Part shown: positions 1 through 8,054 of the stretch, in pieces
How the letters are laid out: each line of letters opens with the position of its first letter
Numbering within the stretch: the stretch's first letter is position 1
Assembly (NCBI RefSeq): GCF_000231115.1
Contig: NW_006889839.1
Location: 1 to 64,000 of the forward strand
Reading direction: 5' to 3'
DNA from: Vittaforma corneae ATCC 50505
Taxonomy: Eukaryota; Microsporidia; Nosematidae
Length of the DNA: 64,000 nt
Program-made: the position numbers and the translations under genes
Notes under the pieces: model-generated
The model's database searches: none
What the model was told of the DNA's origin: nothing
What the model saw: the letters and a program-made list of their open reading frames with translations, nothing else

Positions 1-199
1 GTTATTTAAACATGTTTGACAAACTATTGAAACACAGTCGTTAGAATTATTGCAAAGCTGGCCATTGCATTTTAAACGTCACGAATAGAAGTGTTTATAG
101 CACAATAGCAAAGCATACATCTGCTTGACGTTTTTTACAGCAAAATTCATGCAGACCAAAGTTTCTGAAGACTAATTTGCCCGTATTTGTTATTTGATT

Positions 200-673
200 T
201 TAGTTGTTTTTCAATTTTCTCAATTTTTCGACAACCTCCTTTCGTTTTTCTATAAGGTTTTGAATGTATTTTTCATATTCACCACCTGTGGAAATAACCA
301 TTGGATCCTCATTAATCTCTGCAATCGCTTTGTCTCCAGTAAATTTTATGTGCATATTCCTCGATTTTGGTCTGACCATATCTTCCAAAATTCTCTCACA
401 CCGTAAGATTTCGCTGTCTATGTACTTGAGTATCTTTGTTAATTCATCTTGAGTAATAACTGTCCTTTTGATCATATTCTTGTCCAGAGAATAAAACGAA
501 AAATAAAACTCATCCTTGTTTCTAGACTGAATTTCCCTTATCATGGTTGCTCTTGCCTCCCTAGACTCTCTTTCTTTTTTAAGTCTTTCTAGTGCTTCCT
601 TCTTCGTTTCTGGCTTACCATATTTCTTCCTTGTCTCTGGGACACTTCTTCTATTTTTTGAAAACACTTTCAT
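200..673 (-). CDS. UTP11: U3 snoRNA-associated protein Utp11 (SSU processome)
   Basis: This 157-aa basic protein looks like a reduced Utp11, a nucleolar SSU-processome component needed for 18S rRNA maturation. The family hallmark is visible: an N-terminal HRKKYG-type segment (RKKYGKPETKKEAL, residues 15-28), a long charged helix, then RNKDEFYFSFYSLDKN at about residues 51-66, which matches the family's RNPDEFYF motif. The C-terminus is a Lys-rich coiled coil. Utp11 is usually near 250 aa, so this is a shortened version, as is normal for microsporidia. The start is supported by CCCC directly upstream of the ATG on the minus strand. It is divergent from the chitinase gene to its right. Confidence 0.85.
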   Translation of the reverse strand: MKVFSKNRRSVPETRKKYGKPETKKEALERLKKERESREARATMIREIQSRNKDEFYFSFYSLDKNMIKRTVITQDELTKILKYIDSEILRCERILEDMVRPKSRNMHIKFTGDKAIAEINEDPMVISTGGEYEKYIQNLIEKRKEVVEKLRKLKNN

Positions 674-822
674 GGGGCTTGAAAAAATCAGCTAATACAG
701 ACAGCTACAATAGCAGATATATCCTGATTGAAAATGGGCTCTTGCAAGCAACTTATGTCGATTTAGACAATGAAACAGTTGTTTGAGATTGCTCTTTTCA
801 GTAGTAAAATGTCTCAGGAATA

Positions 823-2451
823 ATGAATATCAAAAGAATGCTGGTTGATTTGCATATTTTCATTTCAGCACTAATATATCTTGGAACTGGATTTGCCTTT
901 AATTGTAAAAAGGGTGCGACTGAGTGTGCGGGAAATGTCATGAGAGTATGCACTGATGAGGGATACTGGTCAGAAACCGAGTGCCCAACCGACTCTAGCT
1001 GCTCAACAAATAGCGGCTCGATTTCTTGTAAGAAGGTGGAAGATTCAGAGGATGCTGTGTCTATTGATAAGCCTCTTGAGGTTAAGAAAGGTAGAAGAAG
1101 ATCGGGTCCAAGGACAGTGACAGTTACGAAGAGGCTCAGTGATGAAATAGATGATGATGAAAAGCCAAGCAAAATTAGGAAAAAATCCTCACAGTCGGTA
1201 AAAACTGTAACTAAACAACCCAAGGAAATTGACTTTGAAGTAGAACAGGGTGCATCAACAGGCAAAGAAGTGTCATATTCTATAATCTTAAGTGGAGGGC
1301 AGGGTGGTGCACCAAATATTGCACAAGTTGCATCATCTAGCCCAAGCACAATGCAACAAAACCCATCCGTAAATAATGTTTCAGGCACCACATCTGCAAA
1401 ACAAATGTCAACACAGCCAGATTCATCAGGCTCAAGCTCATTACCAGCCAATATGCCGCCATCTGCAGGTACGACTTCTCAGCCACCATCGGGCACAGCA
1501 TCGAGTTCCAGCACCCCTACACCTAGTCCCAGCCCGAGTTCTGGTCAATCACCTGCGCCTAGCCAACCAAGTCCTAGTCCGAGTTCTGGTCAACCACCTG
1601 CGCCTAGCCAACCAAGTCCTAGTCCGAGTTCTGGTCAACCACCTGCGCCTAGCCAACCAAGTCCTAGTCCGAGTTCTGGTCAACCACCTGCGCCTAGCCA
1701 ACCAAGTCCTAGTCCGAGTTCTGGTCAACCACCTGCGCCTAGCCCTAGTCAACCGTCCTCAAGTCCAGGTCAATCTAGCCAGCCATCTACAGATGCTAAA
1801 TCTAGTTCTCAGCAAAGTCCCAGCAGCTCTTCAGGCTCTGACTCTAAGCCCGGTGCTGGTGGCCAAATGGTAACATCAGAACAAGTCACATCTGCATTAA
1901 AAGAAAATGGCATGAATCCAAACTCTAAATATCTGGATGCTGTTGTTAAGTCTGCAAATACTCACTTCAAAGATAAAGACTTTCTAGCCATGTATTTGGC
2001 ACAACTTGCTCACGAATCAGGTGGTTATGTGTATATCGAAGAAATAGCTTGCAAGGACACTAAATGTCCCGGCCAGTACGGAACAGGTGCGCCAGGAAAG
2101 TCATACTATGGCCGTGGATTTATCCAGCTCAGCTGGCCTGATAACTACAAAAGCGCATCACAGGACTTGGGAATGGGTGACAAATTATATCAAAATCCAG
2201 ACTTGGTAGCACAAGATGTAGACATAGCCGTTAAGGTATCAGAGTGGTTCTGGGATAAAAAAGTAATGACAGCCCCAGGTGTTAAAGATAAAAAACAGTT
2301 TGGATCAACAACCAAAGCTATTAATGGTGCAATAGAATGCGGAGGCAGTGGAACTGATCAGGCAAAGAAGAGATACACCTTATATAAGTCAATGGCTAAG
2401 GCTATGGGAATAACCAACCTTGCTAGCGAGGCTGGATGTTATCCAGTGTAA
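823..2451 (+). CDS. Secreted GH19-family chitinase with repetitive Ser/Pro linker
   Basis: The 542-aa protein hydrolyses chitin and would act in the chitinous endospore wall. Order of parts: an N-terminal hydrophobic signal or anchor segment (about residues 5-26); a short Cys-rich module (about 27-68, six Cys) that may bind chitin; a charged stretch; a low-complexity Ser/Pro/Gln linker (about 170-345) carrying a 15-residue tandem repeat; and a C-terminal GH19 lysozyme-fold domain (about 350-542). In that domain AHESGGY carries the likely acid Glu near residue 398, IEE the second acidic pair, and YYGRGFIQLSW is the family's substrate-cleft motif. Encephalitozoon has a GH19 endochitinase, so the family fits the clade. 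No CCC motif precedes the ATG, but the signal-like N-terminus supports this start. Confidence 0.88.
   Translation: MNIKRMLVDLHIFISALIYLGTGFAFNCKKGATECAGNVMRVCTDEGYWSETECPTDSSCSTNSGSISCKKVEDSEDAVSIDKPLEVKKGRRRSGPRTVTVTKRLSDEIDDDEKPSKIRKKSSQSVKTVTKQPKEIDFEVEQGASTGKEVSYSIILSGGQGGAPNIAQVASSSPSTMQQNPSVNNVSGTTSAKQMSTQPDSSGSSSLPANMPPSAGTTSQPPSGTASSSSTPTPSPSPSSGQSPAPSQPSPSPSSGQPPAPSQPSPSPSSGQPPAPSQPSPSPSSGQPPAPSQPSPSPSSGQPPAPSPSQPSSSPGQSSQPSTDAKSSSQQSPSSSSGSDSKPGAGGQMVTSEQVTSALKENGMNPNSKYLDAVVKSANTHFKDKDFLAMYLAQLAHESGGYVYIEEIACKDTKCPGQYGTGAPGKSYYGRGFIQLSWPDNYKSASQDLGMGDKLYQNPDLVAQDVDIAVKVSEWFWDKKVMTAPGVKDKKQFGSTTKAINGAIECGGSGTDQAKKRYTLYKSMAKAMGITNLASEAGCYPV
1543..1767 (+). repeat. 45-bp in-frame tandem repeat in chitinase linker
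   Basis: About 4.4 copies of a 45-bp unit start at 1543, 1588, 1633, 1678 and 1723, and the last copy is cut short. Each encodes the 15-residue unit GQPPAPSQPSPSPSS. The copies are identical at the DNA level apart from one base in the first (TCA for CCA), which points to recent expansion or homogenisation. The high GC and perfect period also create long open frames on the opposite strand and in another forward frame; those are artefacts. Confidence 0.95.
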
Positions 2452-2522
2452 TATTGACAATAAACCTATATTTAAGTACCATCCTGCTAAGTATTTAGTT
2501 TTTCTAGAGCTTTACCCAAACT

Positions 2523-3032
2523 ATGATCCAAACTAGTCTTTTGGACTACAGGCTGGAAAGATGTTCAAATTTTGCACAAAAGCTAATTGAATTTAAAGGT
2601 GCTTTGGACTCTTTAGATCTAGAAGCTAAAGTAAATGATCTCATGTAAGTTTTTTGTTGCTGACTAAATAGTTTTGAAATAAAGCCTGTGCCAAGTCTTC
2701 AAAAAGAAGAACTAGAGAAAAAGGAAGCACCAAGGGAGCTCGAGGAAGATAGTGGTATTCGGAGAATTGAAATACAGGGCATCACCGTTTCGGTATACGA
2801 TGGACTAGTTATTGATGTGGACGATTTGCACTCTGAATTTGCTAGGCTCTTTGTGAACAGAAAATTAGAAAGTATTGAGGATCAAATAAACATGCTTTGG
2901 GACTATGACAGCAGACCTTGCGACTTTTGTGGACAGTATTTTACAAAACCCATGCTTGAAACACCAATGGCTCGTATAAAAATGCAGGATTTTGCATTGG
3001 CTTGTCATGAAACATGCATACCTAAAAATTAA
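2523..3032 (+). CDS. MED27-like Mediator subunit, two exons
   Basis: Exon 1 is 2523-2644 and exon 2 is 2672-3032. Removing the 27-nt intron gives a 160-aa protein with no in-frame stop. The N-terminal third is helical and the C-terminus has a Cys/His zinc-binding pattern, CDFCGQYF about 30 residues before CHETC. The fungal and animal MED27 C-terminus carries a CxxCG...F/CHxTC pattern of this kind, so a Mediator tail-module subunit that bridges activators and RNA polymerase II is the best guess. The rest is too diverged to be sure. ACCC sits 6 nt upstream of the ATG. Without splicing, exon 1 ends at a TAA right after the donor. Confidence 0.6.
2645..2671 (+). other. 27-nt spliceosomal intron
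   Basis: The intron opens with GTAAGT, contains the branch-type segment CTGACTAAATAG, and ends in AG at 2671. Its removal joins codon AT|T and restores one frame from 2523 to 3032. Microsporidian introns are known to be very short (about 23-76 nt) with a GTAAGT donor and the branch point almost touching the acceptor, exactly as here. Confidence 0.85.
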
Positions 3033-3097
3033 ATTTTAAAAGACAACCGTAAATGAAAAATGCTGTATTTACTAAGCATTGCAGTAGTTTGCTAGTT

Positions 3098-3910
3098 TTA
3101 ATTTTGAGCCAGGGATTTTTTGTATACTTTCTTTGACAAAAGTCTTGGCTTTTCGACTCCTATTTCCCCTTCAATTTTCCATTTTTTAAAGTTAAATCCA
3201 TTCAGCTCAAGACCAACAACAGTCTCATCAAGTGTGAGGTTGCTTTTTCTAGAAATCTCAGCAACTGTCTGGGCTCCAATCACTTTATATTTCCAATACT
3301 TCCGAAAGCACAATATTGCCTTTTTTGTGTAAGGTTTTTCAGGGGGTTTGGGATCATAAACAACATTGGATAAGTCAACGGTATCGCCCTTTGCACTGGC
3401 CTGCTTAATGTCGTTATTGTTACCCTGGCTGGTGATACGTACTGCTGGTATTGTACTAAAGTCCATGAGTACTGTTCCCCAACCTTGTTTTTGAAAGCAG
3501 GAAAATACAAGAAAACAGTTTAATGAGTGTCTACCGTTCTTGTACCTACTAAAATACCCAATAATTTCCTGGTCATAAATTATGAAAAAGTCGTACTTGT
3601 CGACCTCAAAGTACACTGTCTTACTCTTTATAAACATTTGCGAAATCATTGAAAGTAGCTGTTTGTTTTTGAGGGCCTCTATCTTGGAAACCTTAAAGGT
3701 GTCTTCCTCGTAGATTGGCTTGTATGGAATGGTGCATCTTTCCATGTGGTTCTCAAGTGAATGAAGAGTAGGAAACATGGCAATACATTTGGAACAGACA
3801 TTGAGAGTACCATCTACAGTGTATAAAACAGTGGCAAACGATGGCTTTATCTGATGTTTGCCGTAGTTCAATAATTTCGGTGATGTTGTATTTGCCAGAA
3901 CCACTGCCAT
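3098..3910 (-). CDS. Divergent MYST-family histone acetyltransferase
   Basis: The 270-aa protein has the MYST architecture: a C2HC zinc finger (C39, C42, H55, C59), the core strands YFEVDKYDFFIIYD and IIGYFSRYKN, and the acetyl-CoA P-loop QKQGWGT near residue 141, followed by a winged-helix-like tail. PEKPYTKKAILCFRKYWK corresponds to the PEKPLSDLGLLSYRSYW segment of Esa1/Tip60. It would acetylate histone tails in the nucleus. The chromodomain of Esa1 is absent. The region after the P-loop reads FSTIPAVR, where Esa1 has FSYELS with its catalytic Glu, so activity or subfamily may differ. CCC lies 6 nt before the ATG. Confidence 0.8.
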   Translation of the reverse strand: MAVVLANTTSPKLLNYGKHQIKPSFATVLYTVDGTLNVCSKCIAMFPTLHSLENHMERCTIPYKPIYEEDTFKVSKIEALKNKQLLSMISQMFIKSKTVYFEVDKYDFFIIYDQEIIGYFSRYKNGRHSLNCFLVFSCFQKQGWGTVLMDFSTIPAVRITSQGNNNDIKQASAKGDTVDLSNVVYDPKPPEKPYTKKAILCFRKYWKYKVIGAQTVAEISRKSNLTLDETVVGLELNGFNFKKWKIEGEIGVEKPRLLSKKVYKKSLAQN

Positions 3911-4047
3911 TTTAAGGGACGAAAGAAGATACTAATTTATTTAACACATTTGTCTACGTCTAGGCCTCCCTGGATGCTATACATGTGTATGGTTTATTCC
4001 AGTTAAATATATCTAGCACACTTGCTTCCCCACTATTGCACAAGAAC

Positions 4048-5253
4048 ATGGAAAACATGAAAATGAAGAATGCCGAAATAAAGAGTGAGAGGACGAACAA
4101 TACAAAGGAAGACATGAAGCTTTGGGAATCAGACTTGCCTCTAGACGATGTTAAGCGATACTCGCGTCAGATTATCCTTCCAAAAATAAAGATAAGTGGC
4201 CAGAAAGCTTTGGACAAGGCAAAAGTTTTGGTAGTTGGATTGGGCGGTCTTGGCTCTCCTGTGCTGATGTACTTGGCTACAACCGGTATAAAAACAATAG
4301 GAATTGTTGACTATGATAGGGTTGAATTGCACAATCTCCAGAGACAAATCATTCATACTGAAGAAAATGTGGGTGAATTCAAGACTACTAGTGCTCGTGA
4401 ATTTATAGCTAAATTAAACTCGTCGATTAATATCATTGAGCACAATGTACAGCTAAGCAATGAAAACATAATGAAAATCCTGAGGGACTATGATGTGATA
4501 GCTGATTGCTGCGACAACGTACAGTTGAGATATTCGATTAACGATGCTTGTAGAGTGCTAGGCAAGGATCTTGTATCGGCATCTGTTTTAAGATGGGAAG
4601 GCCAAATCTGTGTTGTGAGAAGAGGAGGTGCGTGCTACCGTTGTATGTTTCCTGAAATGAAAACAACAGCATCGTCTTGTGACATGAGTGGAGTAATGGG
4701 TCCCGTGTGTGGAATTGTTGGTAGCTTGCAGGCCAATGAGATTGTAAAGCTGATATTAGAAAATAATGCACCTCCCAGTTCATGTAATAGTAGCTCTTCC
4801 GATCCAGAGAACCTTGGCACTTTTATTGTTTTTAATGGAATTTTAAATCTCTTTAAAACTTTCAAAAAATGCTATAAGTTTTGTACGGTGTGCGAAACAG
4901 GAAGAATGGGGGAGATTTTGCCAATGTCATGTGGAACGAGTAACATATTCCGGGCGGGAATCATGCCTTGGGATAGAATTATAGAACACATCAAAGACTA
5001 TGTGATGGTTGATATTAGAACTACTGACCATTTTCAGATGTTTAGAGTGGCAGGATCCGTTAACATTCCAGAGATAGAAAAGAATGTTGAAAGAATAAAG
5101 CAGTTTTACAAGCCAGTGATTGTGTCGTGCTACAAGGGCAAGAGTTCAAGAAAAGCAGCTGATTTCCTCATCAATAGCGGAATAGAAGCCTATAGCTCGG
5201 AGGGTGGCATTGAAGGATTTAAAGATTTTATTGGGTTCAAAAACTTGATATAA
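4048..5253 (+). CDS. Uba4/MOCS3-like E1 with C-terminal rhodanese domain
   Basis: The 401-aa protein resembles Uba4/MOCS3, which adenylates Urm1 and transfers sulfur for tRNA wobble-uridine thiolation. The N-terminal ThiF/E1 fold shows YSRQIILP and the nucleotide loop GLGGLGSP, then DYDRVELHNLQRQI, a substrate loop, and CxxC pairs (CYRC and CTVC) that likely bind zinc. The C-terminal rhodanese domain starts near MVDIRTTDHF and carries the active-site loop SCYKGKSS, whose Cys would hold the persulfide. An in-frame upstream ATG exists at 3985, but 4048 begins closer to the conserved region and has CCCC about 17 nt upstream. It converges on a possible small minus-strand ORF. Confidence 0.85.
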   Translation: MENMKMKNAEIKSERTNNTKEDMKLWESDLPLDDVKRYSRQIILPKIKISGQKALDKAKVLVVGLGGLGSPVLMYLATTGIKTIGIVDYDRVELHNLQRQIIHTEENVGEFKTTSAREFIAKLNSSINIIEHNVQLSNENIMKILRDYDVIADCCDNVQLRYSINDACRVLGKDLVSASVLRWEGQICVVRRGGACYRCMFPEMKTTASSCDMSGVMGPVCGIVGSLQANEIVKLILENNAPPSSCNSSSSDPENLGTFIVFNGILNLFKTFKKCYKFCTVCETGRMGEILPMSCGTSNIFRAGIMPWDRIIEHIKDYVMVDIRTTDHFQMFRVAGSVNIPEIEKNVERIKQFYKPVIVSCYKGKSSRKAADFLINSGIEAYSSEGGIEGFKDFIGFKNLI

Positions 5254-5384
5254 TGAAAGATGATGCCTAGTACTACTGCTAATACAGCAAATGCGGCAAA
5301 TAAGTATGGCTTGCCAACGAAACCAGGTTTTCCATCCCGCCCTACTTGAGGGCTTTTTCTTGAAGATTTTATGTATTTGGAAAC
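5190..5384 (-). CDS. Possible small tail-anchored membrane protein (RAMP4-like), no ATG
   Basis: One minus-strand frame encodes about 64 residues with a basic N-terminus (VSKYIKSSRKSPQVGRDGKP), then the smooth hydrophobic stretch PYLFAAFAVLAVVLGIIF, then a short tail. That shape and the Gly-Lys-Pro lead into the membrane span recall RAMP4/Ysy6, an ER protein bound to the Sec61 translocon, but the match is weak. No ATG lies in frame; a longer ATG-initiated frame in this region reads through as implausible Trp/Cys-rich sequence. Its 3' end overlaps the Uba4-like gene by 64 nt. A short upstream exon, a non-AUG start or a base error could explain the missing start. Confidence 0.35.
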   Translation of the reverse strand, partial: VSKYIKSSRKSPQVGRDGKPGFVGKPYLFAAFAVLAVVLGIIFHYIKFLNPIKSLNPSMPPSEL

Positions 5385-5399
5385 TTTTCTTTTCCTGAA

Positions 5400-5798
5400 A
5401 TGGAAAATGCAATGAAAGAGAGAGCTGCTATCTTAGAGAAAATCCTCTCGGATTTATTCAAAACAGTAGAGCAACCACCGGAAACCTTACTCAAAAAGAT
5501 AAGCATCCACCAAGCTCTTGCCGCGATGCCACAGAAAATAGTTGCTCCAAGGAGCATCAAGCCAAATATCGATGCAATAATAGACAAGTATGCTTCACAA
5601 GTTGATGTTGTGGGGTTCAAAGAGAATATGATATGTCCATTATCACAGGGCCCAATTAAGAATCCATGGATGGGTGAATGTGGACATGTGTTTGAAGAAG
5701 CCTATATTATTGATTACATGAAGAAAGACAAGACTCAATATTGCCCGATTCATGGATGTGACAAAAGATTAATTCGAAGGAATTTCAAAGTTCTATAG
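5400..5798 (+). CDS. NSE2/MMS21-like SUMO ligase (SP-RING) of the Smc5/6 complex
   Basis: The 132-aa protein ends in an SP-RING: CPLSQGPIKNPW, then CGHVFEEAYIIDYM, then CPIHGCDKRL. This Cys-His-Cys spacing is that of Nse2/Mms21, the SUMO E3 of the Smc5/6 DNA-repair complex, and differs from the Siz/PIAS form. The helical N-terminal half would dock on the Smc5 arm. Yeast Mms21 is about 270 aa, so this one is roughly half length. The start follows the Uba4-like gene by 146 bases; a second ATG lies 12 bases downstream at 5412. Confidence 0.8.
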   Translation: MENAMKERAAILEKILSDLFKTVEQPPETLLKKISIHQALAAMPQKIVAPRSIKPNIDAIIDKYASQVDVVGFKENMICPLSQGPIKNPWMGECGHVFEEAYIIDYMKKDKTQYCPIHGCDKRLIRRNFKVL

Positions 5799-6161
5799 AA
5801 CTGGGCTATAAATTTGTATATGCAGTATTACTAGTAATGAACAGCAGCCAACACTGGGGCACTATACAAAACTATCATTCTGATTTGACATTTTCTAAAA
5901 AACAAAAAACGCGCAGGAAATTGCAAAATAGTAGTCTGCCTAAGCCTCTGACTCTTTTTAATATTGCAGTCTTATTGTCCTTTCGGTTGCTACCACTTCA
6001 GCTGCCTCGCAAAAACAAAACTGCTTACCGAGCTTATTGCTTGCCATGGAATGGACCTCAAAGCCAATACTTTTGTCTTTCCTATCATTAAAGCTTTATG
6101 TGCTTAAGTTTCTTTATTCAGCTTTTCTTAATCTAGCTTTTTTCAACCCATCCTAACTCAT
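5799..6161 (+). other. Intergenic, no supported gene
   Basis: These 363 bases hold only short frames on both strands (the longest is 84 codons, with no domain signature). CCC lies about 15 nt before the RFC ATG at 6162 and may belong to that gene's start signal. No tRNA or other RNA motif was recognised. Confidence 0.6.
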
Positions 6162-7040
6162 ATGCTGTTTGTAGACAAATACTCCCCGAAAACGATTGAA
6201 GACGTCCTGGGAAATCAGGATGTAATTCAGGTAATAAAAGACATAAAGGATGATTTTCCACACCTACTCTTCACAGGCCCTCCTGGAACAGGTAAAACAA
6301 CACTTGCACATCTTATGAGACCGAGCTTTGAAACTCTTGAATTGAATGCCTCCGACGAGAGAGGAATAGACACTATTAGAACGACCTTGAAGAGCTTTTG
6401 CCACAAAAATGTCCCAAAAAAACTTGTAATTCTCGACGAATGCGACCATCTCACAGCGCAAGCCCAGCAAGCCCTAAGAAGATTGATGGAGATAACAGAC
6501 ACCAAGTTTATTTTGATATGCAACCAAATATCGCAGATTATTGAACCGATACAAAGCAGATGTGCGGTTTTGAAATTTGAAAGAATACCATCCTCTGAAT
6601 TCAAGCACAGACTGAGAGAAATATGTGATGCGGAAAATATTAAAATCACAGACGATGGTCTTGATGCAGTGATGAATGTTAGCTATGGGGATATTCGGGC
6701 TAGTCTTGGATGCCTGCAAGGCATCTCGTCTGTAAAAAGAGTGGTAGATGATGATTTTATTTACAAGCTGAACGGTATTCCAAATGTTAAAATTCTTGAG
6801 AGCATTATCAGCTCAATCGAGACGAAAGAAATGGAAAAGGCACTTGAAACATTTCACAGTCTCTGGAATCTTAAGTTTGAAAGCACAGACATTTTGGATG
6901 GGCTATTTAAAATAGCCAAGAATCAGGACAATTTTGAATTATTGAAAATCATAGGAAAATATCAGCTTAGGATTAATGAAGGGGTGAACTCAAAGGTACA
7001 GTTTTATTCGATGTTTAATGAAATAAGCAAACTGTACTGA
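6162..7040 (+). CDS. Replication factor C small subunit (RFC2/RFC4 type)
   Basis: The 292-aa AAA+ clamp-loader subunit helps load PCNA at primer ends. Visible motifs are the RFC entry box FVDKYSPKTIEDVLGNQ, Walker A GPPGTGKT at about residue 39, the SDERGID element, Walker B LDECDHLT near residue 91, sensor-1 CNQ, and the SRC arginine-finger motif near residue 131. These mark the Rfc2/3/4 class, not Rfc1 or Rfc5. It is about 30 residues shorter than yeast homologues. I cannot tell Rfc2 from Rfc4 without alignment. Confidence 0.92.
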   Translation: MLFVDKYSPKTIEDVLGNQDVIQVIKDIKDDFPHLLFTGPPGTGKTTLAHLMRPSFETLELNASDERGIDTIRTTLKSFCHKNVPKKLVILDECDHLTAQAQQALRRLMEITDTKFILICNQISQIIEPIQSRCAVLKFERIPSSEFKHRLREICDAENIKITDDGLDAVMNVSYGDIRASLGCLQGISSVKRVVDDDFIYKLNGIPNVKILESIISSIETKEMEKALETFHSLWNLKFESTDILDGLFKIAKNQDNFELLKIIGKYQLRINEGVNSKVQFYSMFNEISKLY

Positions 7041-7247
7041 TTGGATGAGCCACAAAAATAAACTTGGTGGAATTAGATAGCTATATGTGTATAGATCAAG
7101 ATTGTGGTACTAATGGAAGTTCACCAAAGGCTGCTTGGTCGACAAAACAAGTGTCATATCTGATACGATACATGTACTATAATATTTATTTGTGTTGAGC
7201 CAAGTATGTTGAAGAGCCACTTGTTAAATGATTTTTCTGTTTAGTTT

Positions 7248-7691
7248 TTACATCTTTAGTATTAAATCCTTCAGCTTCTCTCTTGATTCGTCCAAATATA
7301 TCAAGTCTTTCCTCTTCTTATCCTTTGTCTTCTTCCACATTACAAAGACTATGTCAAAGCCTGAGCAATCGGGGAAAGAGTCAATTTCCTCTTCATTCTT
7401 AACAAAAAATACAAATTTGTCATTGGGATTCAATTGGTACTTATCCACAAAGTCCCTGTTGCTTTCGTCGGGCACAAGTTCAAATATCTCTTTGTTTTTG
7501 TAAATAACTCTATGGCTGGCCAGTGTGGTGACTGTCTTGTTATCAAGGCCAAGCAGGCTTAGTAGGGAAACAGTCTTGCCAGTAGAGTGTGGGCCTACAA
7601 AGCATATTCTGACGTCCTTTGGCCGCATAACTAAGAAAGCCATATACGCAACTATGACACAAAGGATTGCTATGATTATGGAGATAGGCAT
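7248..7691 (-). CDS. Signal recognition particle receptor subunit beta
   Basis: The 147-aa protein has an N-terminal membrane span (PISIIIAILCVIVAYMAFLV) followed by a small-GTPase P-loop, GPHSTGKT, and TVTTLASHRVIY, the equivalent of the SR-beta switch region. SR-beta anchors the SRP receptor in the ER membrane. It is far shorter than the usual 240-270 aa and the later GTPase motifs are hard to see, so nucleotide handling may be reduced. An upstream in-frame ATG exists at 7736, but the ATG at 7691 is preceded directly by ACACCC and starts right at the membrane span, so I chose it. Confidence 0.75.
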   Translation of the reverse strand: MPISIIIAILCVIVAYMAFLVMRPKDVRICFVGPHSTGKTVSLLSLLGLDNKTVTTLASHRVIYKNKEIFELVPDESNRDFVDKYQLNPNDKFVFFVKNEEEIDSFPDCSGFDIVFVMWKKTKDKKRKDLIYLDESREKLKDLILKM

Positions 7692-8054
7692 GGGTGTACA
7701 ACAAAATTGGCATAGATATAGTCTTGATAGCTCCAAAGGGTCTTTTATGAATACTGAAGATTGCAGACCAAATCTGATATTCTTTGATGCCAGAATATCT
7801 TGTTCTGGCGACTAGCATTGGCAATAGAGAACAATAATGGATGAAGCTTACTGCTAGTTGATATGGAACTAGAATGGTTAATATCGAGCTTGTATAGATC
7901 AAAGATTATGTCAAGTCAAAAAAAGCGATACACACTGCATTGGCATGTATTTATTTATAAAATATCCAGAAATCAAATATACTGCTCGGTGTTTAAATGG
8001 TGCAACTGTTTGCTATTTTCTTTATTTTTGTTTGATTTTCTATTCAGCCCTCAA
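7692..8054 (+). other. Divergent intergenic region
   Basis: This 363-base space lies between the SR-beta gene (minus) and the Rpn3 gene (plus) and must hold both promoters. An open frame from 7863 is continuous with Rpn3, but its translation is Trp/Phe/Cys-rich and unlike the family, so I treat it as leader sequence. Confidence 0.6.

Noticed and set aside
592..786. Plus-strand frame ending in protein-like sequence before the chitinase gene
   Set aside because: It mostly overlaps Utp11 antisense and the 37-codon unique part has no ATG; an intron acceptor-like CTAATACAG is present but no donor was found.
1376..1873. Long +2 frame and a minus frame (1549-1752) across the chitinase linker
   Set aside because: They are produced by the 45-bp repeat; their repetitive Arg/Val/Leu translation has no independent support.
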